Source: a virus. From it: a stretch of 49,609 bases of DNA. A program made the position numbers and the translations under genes. The notes under the pieces were generated by a model. The model made no database searches, had not been told where the DNA came from, and was given only the letters and a program-made list of their open reading frames with translations. Location: IMG/VR virus record IMGVR_UViG_3300031857_011794, positions 1 through 49,609 of that record; one strand, written 5' to 3'. Below, one piece after another: positions 23,550 through 31,408 of the stretch (position 1 is the stretch's first letter; each line of letters begins with the position of its first letter).

Positions 23550-24280
23550 TACTTAGATTGAGCTGGAAGAATATAGTTGTATTCTGTAATACCACTATCA
23601 ACTGTAATTTGCATAGCGCCTTGATCACTAATGCGTACTGTGCTCTTACCATCTAAGTTAAGAATACTAATAACAGCGTTAATTGGCCATGACCATGTGT
23701 GTTTCAATTTACCAACAACATTTGGTTGGAATACAAAGTTACCAGCGTGTGTACTTGCATCACCAAAACTTACAACTAAATTGCCATTGTCTGTTTTGAC
23801 TTGGAACACGTTTTCTTCTGTATGTGCAGCCGCTTGCAATTTCAAACGACTGATTGAGCTCAGTGAAGGTTCAAATTCAATGTCCCAACCGTTGCCTTTG
23901 TACTTGACGCTTTTTAACTTTTCGTTAATAACTTCAGTACTCATAAATCTATAATCGTTAACAAAGTCGCCAGTTGCATTTTCAAAGTGCAAACTTGTTG
24001 GAATATCTACGCCGTTGCGTTGACTAGTAACAACATTAATCTTTGCGTTTTCTTTATATTCTGGATTCTTCAAGTGTAGTGCTAATTTGTCTAAGTTAGG
24101 CATACCAAATACGCCTGCAAATTCAGTAACTACCTTGTGTGTTTTAGCATTAACAATAACGCTACGGTCTTCTGCCATTGATTCAATAGTTGTTTCTCCG
24201 TTCTCACCAGAAACTTTAACTGTTGGCAAAAAGCCTAGGCTATGTGTATGTGCTACGATGTCTTGTAAAATGTTTTTCAT
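23549..24280 (-). CDS. DNA polymerase sliding clamp (gp45-like)
   Basis: The 243-residue product from ATG 24280 (GGAG 6 bases upstream) has the length and beta-rich pattern of T4 gp45-type processivity clamps, with TEFAGVFGMPNLDKLALHL near 55-73 resembling their inter-domain region. It should form a trimeric ring that tethers polymerase. The genes for polymerase (25.1 kb) and clamp loader (46.1 kb) are also present. It has its own promoter within the end of the upstream gene and is followed without gap by the DpdA-like gene. Confidence 0.8.
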   Translation of the reverse strand: MKNILQDIVAHTHSLGFLPTVKVSGENGETTIESMAEDRSVIVNAKTHKVVTEFAGVFGMPNLDKLALHLKNPEYKENAKINVVTSQRNGVDIPTSLHFENATGDFVNDYRFMSTEVINEKLKSVKYKGNGWDIEFEPSLSSISRLKLQAAAHTEENVFQVKTDNGNLVVSFGDASTHAGNFVFQPNVVGKLKHTWSWPINAVISILNLDGKSTVRISDQGAMQITVDSGITEYNYILPAQSK

Positions 24281-24298
24281 ATGGGTCTCCAAGTTTGT

Positions 24299-24327
24299 AT
24301 TTTAACTGATATTGACGCTTGTGTCAA
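24299..24327 (-). promoter_or_regulatory. Sigma-70 promoter for clamp and dpdA
   Basis: On the minus strand TTGACA (24322-24327), 17 bases, TAAAAT (24299-24304). The -35 box is embedded in the 13-mer at 24320-24332 that also occurs at the dsbA promoter, and TTGAC is repeated in inverse 6 bases downstream. Confidence 0.82.
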
Positions 24328-25096
24328 CACCTTTTTTTACTTTTTTGTTGTACTCTATTACCGTTTCCAATAAATCAAATTTTTGATCTAATGAATTAAT
24401 GTAATGAATAAACGCCGATGTATCTTTTGGAAAGCAATGCCCTCCCCAACCTCTTTCACCATCAGGTCCGGGAACCATGCTGTGACTTGTGCCAATTCGG
24501 TTATCTTGGCAAATTAAGTGTCTAACAATATCAAAGTCATGTCCACTTGCCTCACATATATCATATATGTGATTAAAGAACGATACTTTCATTGCTAAAA
24601 AACTATTTGTTGCGTATTTGATAATTGCAGCTTCTTCAATTGAACACTTGTGTACTACTAACAAGTTTGGCATTGCTCCCCTAAAAGCACAGTGCCAAAA
24701 ATCCAACGGATCATCACCGCCAATAATCATATACTTTTGCTTGGCAAAATCTTCAATTGCTGACTTTGCTCTTAAAAACTCTGGACTATACGCAATGCTA
24801 TGTTCAGAATATTTTTCTGTAATAGCTTTAAGTTTGTCTGGACTTACTGTGCTTTTAATTAAGATTGGCATATGAACTGGTGTTTGACTAATAACGTCTA
24901 ACACGTTGCTGATATCACAATCCCCATTATCGTCACTAGGGGTATTAACACAGATAATAATTCCAGCGGCATCATAATGATCTGAAATTTTAACTTCAGT
25001 GAGTGCTGGATCAACTACTTCAGTTTCATAAGTGTATTTTAAAGCAGCCTTAACTGCCTTACCTACAAATCCGTAACCTGCAATAATAAATTTCAT
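24302..25096 (-). CDS. Short UDP-sugar dehydrogenase-like protein
   Basis: The product resembles UDP-glucose/GDP-mannose 6-dehydrogenase: GYGFVG at 7-12 for NAD, VNTPSDDNG at 50-58, SPEFLRA at 104-110 and GGHCFPKD with the catalytic cysteine C221. At 264 residues it ends shortly after this motif and lacks the C-terminal UDP-binding domain of full-length enzymes (about 390-450 residues). It could act on an unusual sugar nucleotide or need a partner. It sits between DNA polymerase and the clamp, 1 base behind the polymerase... stop-start spacing implies co-transcription. Confidence 0.85.
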   Translation of the reverse strand: MKFIIAGYGFVGKAVKAALKYTYETEVVDPALTEVKISDHYDAAGIIICVNTPSDDNGDCDISNVLDVISQTPVHMPILIKSTVSPDKLKAITEKYSEHSIAYSPEFLRAKSAIEDFAKQKYMIIGGDDPLDFWHCAFRGAMPNLLVVHKCSIEEAAIIKYATNSFLAMKVSFFNHIYDICEASGHDFDIVRHLICQDNRIGTSHSMVPGPDGERGWGGHCFPKDTSAFIHYINSLDQKFDLLETVIEYNKKVKKGVDTSVNIS

Positions 25097-25097
25097 A

Positions 25098-27764
25098 TTA
25101 AAATTCGAACAGTTTATTAAACGTGTTCTTCTCCTCTGTACTTTGCACGTCCCACTTCAATACACCAATCAAGTTATCAAGTTTATTATCAATAATTGAT
25201 TGTTCCATTTCTGCGTGGTCAAAAGGCAAATCTTTAAACCATTGCGGCAAACGCAATTCATCTACTGGGTAAGCAACGCTAGTATACCCTAATGGATTTT
25301 GTTTTACTTTACAAACAATAACTTTCATACCGTCTACAATTTGTTGACTGTACTTGTCGTCCATCATACGCTTTAGAGTATTCCAGTTAATGCTTGCTCG
25401 AACGTGACCAGGCATATTAGCTTTACCAGCTTTCTTTTCTTTCTCTTGATATTCCGCAATGTTGTTAGCACGTTTGGGACTACCCTTCTCCCAACCTGGA
25501 CGTGCTTTAAATTCACTTCTAAATTGAGTAATATTTTCTAGTACTTCTTTTTCAGTTGCACCAGTTAGTACTTTTTCCAATACATCGCTTAAGAAGTTTT
25601 GAATAAACACGGGAGTGTCACTACGTTTCAAATCCAAACCCATAGCTTTAATCTTACCAGGTTTGCCATCTATATCACTACGTTTGCCTTCTTTATCATA
25701 GTAAAGAACAGCATAACGTTTCTTAGTAATAAACAAACCTTTACTAGCAACAATTTCACGTCCAGCTTTGATAACTTCTCCACGTGACTTTGGACAATGG
25801 AATGAGTCAAGCATAAACTGTGGGAATGTACTGTTTACTTCTTCTCCAATTTGATCATATAATGAAACAACAGTTTCTTTACTCCATGGTAATGATCCGT
25901 TATCAATATCTTTCTTCAAAGTTTTATACGCTGAGAAATAGCAACTATCAGTATCACCGTAAATAATAGCTTTACCCACATGGTCGTAATCGCCTGTAAT
26001 AATTTCATTTACCTTGCCAGCCATGTGTTTACAAATGGTGCGTCCAGTCAATGTAGTTGACTGCCCAATACGATTGTCAAAGAATCTACAACCACTGTTA
26101 AGAATAGCACCATATAAACTATTTAGGTTAATCTTCTTAACCAGTTGTCTTTTATCCCAATATTCTTCTTCAATTTTATTACCAGCTTTGATAGCGTCTT
26201 TTAGTTTGGCTTGCATTTCCTTACGTTCACTATACCACCGCTTTAACAAGCCAGGAATAATACCTTCTTTTTCGTAAGTGAAGATTGTACCATTTGCACT
26301 CAGCACCCAAGGCTGTTTACTTTCAAAAATTAGTCTATAAACTTCGGCAGCACTTAGTACATCACTGTCTCCGTTTTCCCAATCAATTGTAATTTCGGTG
26401 CCTACTTCTTGATTCATTACTGCGGTATATTCCAAAGCCGCAAACACGCCTTCCCAACTACCAGCAAAACTTTTACCTTTGGCCATTAAACTGTCAATAT
26501 AGTTTTGTGTCATTGTTTGACGTAACTGCCCAACAATAGTTTCTGGTCCCATATTAAGCGCACGAATTGCAGACGGATACAGTGAATTAATATCCAGTGA
26601 GCCGATCCAATCTTGCAAGCCTTCTTTTGGATGTGCAACATACGCACCAGCTGCCGCAGTATTTTCACGTTCAGCCATCTTAACACGATTGGGTACAACC
26701 ATGCCTCTACGATGTGCCTCGTTGATAATGGCCTGTTCAGTAACAGCCACAGCACCCATAATTGTTTGTAACAATACTGTGTTTTCGTGTGCCAGTGTAT
26801 TGGCAAGATCCATAAACTTTAACTTCTTATCCATCTTGTCCAACAAGGCAGTATCTTGTCTGTTGTATTCAATAAACTTGCGGAAATCATGATTATAAAG
26901 TTGATCCAAAGTTCCTTCATATGGAACTTTGTTTTCACCAACTTCGATTTCACCAATAGCATCTAGTCTATATGTGTGACGTTCTTCATATGTGTATTTG
27001 CGATACAATTCTAAACTGTCCAAGTGTACACGACCAATGAGATCATAAGTTACAGCACTTTTTCCAAACTTCTCATACTCTCTGCGTTTTGGGAATTGAT
27101 TAAACAAACAAAAACGTCTAGTGTCTTCTTTGCTTAGAGTTTTGGTCACACGATTAACGGTGTACGGGATATCAAATCCCTCGCTGTTCCAGCCACTTAA
27201 AATGTCTGCATCTTGAATGATATCTAAGAATGTGTCTAACATTTCTGCTTCTGTTTCAAACAGCATAGTGTCTGGAATGTCTTTGATTGATTCTTTAGCC
27301 TGCTCCATTGTCATTGTCTTTGGAGGCACTGCTAAACAAACCATTGTATCTAACCATTGTAGGTGAACAGCAATCGCAGTAATTGGCATAAACGCATCAT
27401 CTGGACTTGCGTAGCCTCTTTCTGGATCAAAGTCCACCTCAATGTCGAACCATGCTACGTGTAGCTTTGGTGGTTCGGCATTGATATAATTCTCACTCAA
27501 ACATACAAATACTTGGTTAATATCTGCTTCGTATAGTTTCTTGTTGGAGTGGATTGCCATTTCCTTGCGGAAATCTTTTTGTGTTTTACAAACAACTTTG
27601 CTAACTGGAGTACCGTGTATACTTTGGTGTTTTCCTCTTGCATCATCGTAGTAAAATGAGTAACGGGCCGGGATATCTTTAAATTCCCTCTTGCCGTCTT
27701 TATTGCGTTCGACAACTTTGACAACGTCATTGTCTCTGTCGAACCATGCGTCTACATAGCTCAT
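25098..27764 (-). CDS. Family B DNA polymerase (gp43-like)
   Basis: The replicative polymerase, about 888 residues from ATG 27764 (AAGGAG 4 bases upstream; a TTG 30 bases earlier is less likely). The exonuclease motif FDIEVDFD lies near 106-113. Polymerase motifs DINSLYPS (A), KKINLNSLYGA (B) and YGDTDS (C) are all intact. This is the usual order of T4-like family B enzymes with proofreading. Works with the clamp and clamp loader in this window. Confidence 0.97.
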   Translation of the reverse strand: MSYVDAWFDRDNDVVKVVERNKDGKREFKDIPARYSFYYDDARGKHQSIHGTPVSKVVCKTQKDFRKEMAIHSNKKLYEADINQVFVCLSENYINAEPPKLHVAWFDIEVDFDPERGYASPDDAFMPITAIAVHLQWLDTMVCLAVPPKTMTMEQAKESIKDIPDTMLFETEAEMLDTFLDIIQDADILSGWNSEGFDIPYTVNRVTKTLSKEDTRRFCLFNQFPKRREYEKFGKSAVTYDLIGRVHLDSLELYRKYTYEERHTYRLDAIGEIEVGENKVPYEGTLDQLYNHDFRKFIEYNRQDTALLDKMDKKLKFMDLANTLAHENTVLLQTIMGAVAVTEQAIINEAHRRGMVVPNRVKMAERENTAAAGAYVAHPKEGLQDWIGSLDINSLYPSAIRALNMGPETIVGQLRQTMTQNYIDSLMAKGKSFAGSWEGVFAALEYTAVMNQEVGTEITIDWENGDSDVLSAAEVYRLIFESKQPWVLSANGTIFTYEKEGIIPGLLKRWYSERKEMQAKLKDAIKAGNKIEEEYWDKRQLVKKINLNSLYGAILNSGCRFFDNRIGQSTTLTGRTICKHMAGKVNEIITGDYDHVGKAIIYGDTDSCYFSAYKTLKKDIDNGSLPWSKETVVSLYDQIGEEVNSTFPQFMLDSFHCPKSRGEVIKAGREIVASKGLFITKKRYAVLYYDKEGKRSDIDGKPGKIKAMGLDLKRSDTPVFIQNFLSDVLEKVLTGATEKEVLENITQFRSEFKARPGWEKGSPKRANNIAEYQEKEKKAGKANMPGHVRASINWNTLKRMMDDKYSQQIVDGMKVIVCKVKQNPLGYTSVAYPVDELRLPQWFKDLPFDHAEMEQSIIDNKLDNLIGVLKWDVQSTEEKNTFNKLFEF

Positions 27765-27836
27765 ATCTCTCCTTATGTCATTTGCGGCTGACAAACACCC
27801 ATGTTGCGGTTTATGGCCCGCCGACCTTTCCTAGCA

Positions 27837-27845
27837 ATATTTATT
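27837..27845 (-). promoter_or_regulatory. Late-promoter-like element AATAAATAT before DNA polymerase
   Basis: AATAAATA has one mismatch to the T4 late element and lies 73 bases before the polymerase start, overlapping the end of the dsbA-like gene. A late promoter is not expected for this gene, so this call is weak. Confidence 0.3.
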
Positions 27846-28101
27846 AGATACGCTTGGTGATATCAAGAATTGCTTCAATCTCTGCCCAATCTTCATTGTG
27901 CGCTGACCAATCGCCTTTATGTGCAATTTTGATAGCACGATTAATGACGCTGGGTTTTACATTGAGTTCTTCTGCTACTGCCTTAACTGTTTCTTTCAAG
28001 CCTTCTGATAAATCTTCAATTTCACGAAGTACTGTAGAACCTTCACTAATCAAACGCTCCAATTTTGCCTTTTCTTCTGCACCGTAATTACGACCTGACA
28101 T
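27844..28101 (-). CDS. dsbA: DsbA-like double-stranded DNA-binding protein
   Basis: The 85-residue product is charged and helical, with ELNVKPSVINRAIKIAHKGDW followed by an acidic helix ending LDITKRI. Length and layout resemble T4 DsbA, a dsDNA-binding protein that helps late transcription. Similarity is by pattern only. It has a consensus promoter and is followed by DNA polymerase. Confidence 0.6.
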   Translation of the reverse strand: MSGRNYGAEEKAKLERLISEGSTVLREIEDLSEGLKETVKAVAEELNVKPSVINRAIKIAHKGDWSAHNEDWAEIEAILDITKRI

Positions 28102-28124
28102 ATTGATTCTCCTTTACATAGCCT

Positions 28125-28153
28125 ATTATATATTAATTATCATCCTGTGTCAA
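28125..28153 (-). promoter_or_regulatory. Perfect sigma-70 promoter for dsbA
   Basis: On the minus strand TTGACA (28148-28153), 17 bases, TATAAT (28125-28130), with AAGGAG before the gene start at 28101. The -35 region lies in the 13-mer shared with the clamp promoter. Confidence 0.88.
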
Positions 28154-28173
28154 CACCTAAGAAATTTTAAAGA

Positions 28174-28200
28174 CAAAAATGGCAGAATAAATCTGCCATT
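28174..28200 (-). terminator. Rho-independent terminator after the 28216-29847 gene
   Basis: Arms 28193-28200 and 28178-28185 pair over 8 bases (AATGGCAG/CTGCCATT) around a 7-base loop, followed on the minus strand by TTTTG. It ends the virion-protein operon just before the dsbA promoter. Confidence 0.8.
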
Positions 28201-28215
28201 AATGCTTATACTTGA

Positions 28216-29847
28216 TTACTTCTGTAGTGAGTATTTGAAATCACTATATTGTTTTTGTAATCCTAAGATTTCTTCATCTTCGCTGTCATTAAAAGATCGA
28301 GCTAATGTGTCTAACTCTTTCATTTCTTCATCGCTTAGTGCGCCAGTTGATGGAGTTGGTTGTGGAGTTGGTTGTGGAGTTGGTTGTGGAGTTGGACGTG
28401 TACCTCCGCCACCTCCGCCACCACCACCTGGTACCGGAGTAGCGGTTGGAGTTGGCGGAGTTTCTGGAGTTTCTGGACTACCACTTAAACCGTAACCTAA
28501 CGTTGCTCCAGCTGCTGTTGCGGCAAGTGCTGTTTTGCCTGGATTATTTTTTACAACTTTAGCTGCTTGATAAGCACCACGTTGAGCAGCTGGCATTGTT
28601 GCCAATTGCTTTGCAAATTTCTTTGAACCTTGACCAGTCATTTGTGCAGCACCAGTTGATGTTAGTTTACCAGTTGCAACTGGTGCACCTGATAAACCTG
28701 TCTTGGCAGCTTGGTAAATACCTTTACCAGCATTCCATGCACCTTTAACTAAGTCTAATGGACCTTCGTCAACTCTTGATTCAATTGCTTCTAAACGATC
28801 ACGTAAAGCTGCATACTTTTCTGCTTCACTCATATTTTCCTTTTTAGGAGCTGCATTGGCAGTAATTGAGTCTGCTGATAAAGGATTAGAACCAGAAGCT
28901 CGATTTTGTGCTGCCCTTAATGTTGCTGCATTGGTTGCCGCTGGCGCACCACCTGCCGCCGCAGCCGCAGGTTTTCCATTTGCCTTTGCTAGTAGCTCTT
29001 TAAAACGTTGTAATTTTTTACCTACAACTTCGCCTGCTTCTCCAGCTGCTTTTGTTAAGTCTTGAGTTGATGGACTACCTGGTGTTGGTGTTGCTGTTTG
29101 ACCCGGAGTTGGAGTTGCTGTTTGACCTGGAGCTGTTGCAGTCTTGTTCATAGAATTTTGTAACTCTGAATATTGTTGCGCAATGGCTAACATTTCAGGG
29201 TCTTCTGTAGATCCAAAACCCTGTACAATTTTTCCAAGTTCTGCCATTAATGGCTTTGCTTCTTCAACACCTTCTACTAACTGATACCCAAAACTTTCAG
29301 CTAACTGGCGAGCAATTGCTCCTTTGAAGTTTAAAGTTTCATTAGTAGCGTTGCCAACTGATCCAGTATAACTACTTCCGCTATTTGGACTTCCAGTATT
29401 TGGTGTGCTGATTGCTGCCTTAATTTTGGTAATTAATTCTTTAGCTTTTGCAATAGTTTTCTTGTGTTCCGCATCACCAGTAGCTTGTTGAGTATTAACG
29501 CTAGTTCCCTTATCAAAATTGCCAAGGCCCTTAATACCAAATAACCCACCTTTTTCTTGTGAGCCATAAGCAGATCCAGTAGCACCTTGTGCCGCTATTG
29601 CTGCTGCCAAATCTGGAGCATAACGTTTGATCCAGTCACTTGGCATAACTTTAATTTGAGGTTCGCCACCCCCCATACGTGCATTAGTTTGATCCATGTA
29701 TTTGACCTTGCCATCCTTTGGGTCAATAAATGCTGGCATGTCTACTGTGGGCTTTTTACCCATTTCTGTATATTTTGCAATAACTGCTGTTGGATCTTCA
29801 GCTTCTGAAAGCTGATCCATTTTGTTGATAAGTGCTCGTAAGTCCAT
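28216..29847 (-). CDS. Large low-complexity virion protein (543 aa)
   Basis: Helical N-terminus (MDLRALINKMDQLSEAEDPT) with a possible prohead-protease site LSE at 13-15, then Ala/Gly/Thr/Pro-rich regions with PGQTATPTPG repeats (about 245-260), a glycine run (about 480) and a TPQP repeat (about 490-502), ending in a helical acidic tail. The helical end sequence (DTLARSFNDSEDEEILGLQKQYSDF) echoes an internal segment (EDPEMLAIAQQYSELQ), so the protein contains a degenerate internal repeat. Likely a structural or capsid-internal protein. A late-type promoter precedes it and a terminator follows. Confidence 0.7.
   Translation of the reverse strand: MDLRALINKMDQLSEAEDPTAVIAKYTEMGKKPTVDMPAFIDPKDGKVKYMDQTNARMGGGEPQIKVMPSDWIKRYAPDLAAAIAAQGATGSAYGSQEKGGLFGIKGLGNFDKGTSVNTQQATGDAEHKKTIAKAKELITKIKAAISTPNTGSPNSGSSYTGSVGNATNETLNFKGAIARQLAESFGYQLVEGVEEAKPLMAELGKIVQGFGSTEDPEMLAIAQQYSELQNSMNKTATAPGQTATPTPGQTATPTPGSPSTQDLTKAAGEAGEVVGKKLQRFKELLAKANGKPAAAAAGGAPAATNAATLRAAQNRASGSNPLSADSITANAAPKKENMSEAEKYAALRDRLEAIESRVDEGPLDLVKGAWNAGKGIYQAAKTGLSGAPVATGKLTSTGAAQMTGQGSKKFAKQLATMPAAQRGAYQAAKVVKNNPGKTALAATAAGATLGYGLSGSPETPETPPTPTATPVPGGGGGGGGGTRPTPQPTPQPTPQPTPSTGALSDEEMKELDTLARSFNDSEDEEILGLQKQYSDFKYSLQK
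28351..28395 (-). repeat. 12-base tandem repeat encoding (TPQP)n
   Basis: The unit TGGAGTTGGTTG (plus strand) occurs three times exactly from 28351 to 28386, with a partial fourth copy. On the minus strand it encodes Pro-Thr-Pro-Gln steps in the virion protein. Next to it a run of glycine codons (about 28403-28429). Confidence 0.9.
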
Positions 29848-29868
29848 GATAGTTTCCTTGAATTCTGT

Positions 29869-29876
29869 TTATTTAG
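29869..29876 (-). promoter_or_regulatory. Late-promoter-like element CTAAATAA
   Basis: Lies 22 bases upstream of the start at 29847 and overlaps the stop codon of the preceding gene. Matches the CTAAATA form seen before other virion genes here. Confidence 0.45.
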
Positions 29877-31404
29877 TTAATGCTTGTCTAGCTGCCGCAC
29901 CGGCAACTGGAAGGGCCGCTGTAACTGCTGATGCTATTTTGCCGCCAGGACCAGGAGTTGCTGCTTGTTGAGGTAATGCAGCGCCATCAGGACCAAAACC
30001 ATATTTTGCTGCTACTGTGGGATTCTTAGCAATTGCTGCTTTAGTTAATGGGCCAATTATGCCATCAGCATCAACACCTAATTCTTTTTGCATTTGCTTA
30101 ACTCCCAAATTTCCTTGAGGTTTAGCTGCGGCAGTTGCTGGAGCTTTTGGATTAGGAGTCATTGCGCCTGGAGCCGGAGTTGCCGTTTGACCAGGAGCTG
30201 CTGCCTTTTTATCTTTAGCTGCCGCTGCTAATTGTTCTTCTTCGCTTGGAAGGAAACTACCAGTACGTGCTTTATCTCTACCTAGCTGTGCTGCGGTCAA
30301 TCCCATTGCTGCCGCTGTGCCAACAACTGGAACAAAACTTGCTAAACCAGCACCGGCTGATAGTGCAGCACCAGTGTAATCACCTTTCTTAATTCTATCG
30401 TAAGCATCAACACCGCCAGCTATTGCGCCAAGTCCTGGTAAAAATCTACCTGCCAACTTACCTGCTCCCGCTAACATGCCTGGTGCTGGTGCTGGAACCG
30501 TTGCTGCTTCTTTCAATTGAACAGCGTCAATTGGGTGTCCCATGATAATTTTTGTATTATCATATTGAACATAAGCACGACCTTCTCTAAGTTTAACAAC
30601 TTTGCCAAATACTGCTTTCTTTAGTACGTTGCTGTATACTTTAACTGGTGCGCCAACTTCTACACTACCATAGCTTTCTGCTATGCTTTCTTTCTTAGCT
30701 GTCTTGGCAGCATCCTTCCATGCTTGTGCTGTGGGTGCTTTTGGATGGCTAGCTGGTCTACTAGTACCTGCAGCCTTGCGCTTGTTTACATTATAGTAAA
30801 GACCTTTTTTGGCTGCTTCGTCAATATCTTGTTCTTTCTTAGACAACTTCTCTGTTTCACGACGTGCTTTGTCACTTAGGTTAGTAACTTTGCCACGACC
30901 ATCTTTATTAGCAGTGGACTTTTTCCACTCGCCTTCATCTTTCCAACTTGTGACTTTACCATCTTTATCTTTTACTTCAGTACGTAACTCAGCTAGTTCC
31001 AATGCTTTGGCTTTGTGCTTAACATCGCCTTGCTTGTCAGCTTTCTTTTTATCTTTGTGTGCGCCAGCGCCACTTGTTGTTGCGTTTTTAGCTACAAAGT
31101 TGCGTGGCTTAGGAGCTTCAGCTTTAACAGTTTTGCCCTCGTCCATACGAGTCAAAACACGATTGACAATCTTTTTAACTTGTATCTTTTTCTGCTCTTG
31201 CTGTTCTTGTAGCGCACCTAGCATTTCATTATTGACTACTTTTAAATATTCATTAATGTTGCTTTTGAACTTAGGAGTAGTTTGTTGAGGTTTAGAGTAC
31301 TGTTGCATGACCATTTGTTGAGCCATGTTAGTACCTTCAGTGATTATTGTTTTTTCTTTAGTTCCACTGTTATCAACAATGGATAGGAGTTTCTTCATGT
31401 CCAT
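29869..31404 (-). CDS. Low-complexity virion protein with peptidoglycan-binding domain (511 aa)
   Basis: The N-terminal half is Lys/Glu/Gln-rich and coiled. A small beta domain around 245-295 (APVKVYSNVLKKAVFGKVVKL) resembles an SH3-like or KOW-like fold. Residues about 320-375 are Gly/Ala-rich and hydrophobic, possibly membrane-active. Near 435-470, LGVKQMQKELGVDADGIIGP matches peptidoglycan-binding domain 1. A PGQTATPAPG motif is shared with the next gene. It may be a virion protein that touches the cell wall during entry. A possible protease site ITE occurs near residue 22. Confidence 0.7.
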   Translation of the reverse strand: MDMKKLLSIVDNSGTKEKTIITEGTNMAQQMVMQQYSKPQQTTPKFKSNINEYLKVVNNEMLGALQEQQEQKKIQVKKIVNRVLTRMDEGKTVKAEAPKPRNFVAKNATTSGAGAHKDKKKADKQGDVKHKAKALELAELRTEVKDKDGKVTSWKDEGEWKKSTANKDGRGKVTNLSDKARRETEKLSKKEQDIDEAAKKGLYYNVNKRKAAGTSRPASHPKAPTAQAWKDAAKTAKKESIAESYGSVEVGAPVKVYSNVLKKAVFGKVVKLREGRAYVQYDNTKIIMGHPIDAVQLKEAATVPAPAPGMLAGAGKLAGRFLPGLGAIAGGVDAYDRIKKGDYTGAALSAGAGLASFVPVVGTAAAMGLTAAQLGRDKARTGSFLPSEEEQLAAAAKDKKAAAPGQTATPAPGAMTPNPKAPATAAAKPQGNLGVKQMQKELGVDADGIIGPLTKAAIAKNPTVAAKYGFGPDGAALPQQAATPGPGGKIASAVTAALPVAGAAARQALTK

Positions 31405-31408
31405 GGTA

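Noticed and set aside
27806-27821. Hairpin GCGG-8-base loop-CCGC upstream of DNA polymerase, like the T4 gp43 translational operator
   Set aside because: The stem is only 4 bp and it lies about 40 bases before the start codon, not over the ribosome binding site.
28330-28500. Plus-strand frame with glycine/valine repeats (28103-28495)
   Set aside because: It is the complement of the Pro-Gln/Gly repeat region of the minus-strand virion gene and reads through its terminator; a shadow.
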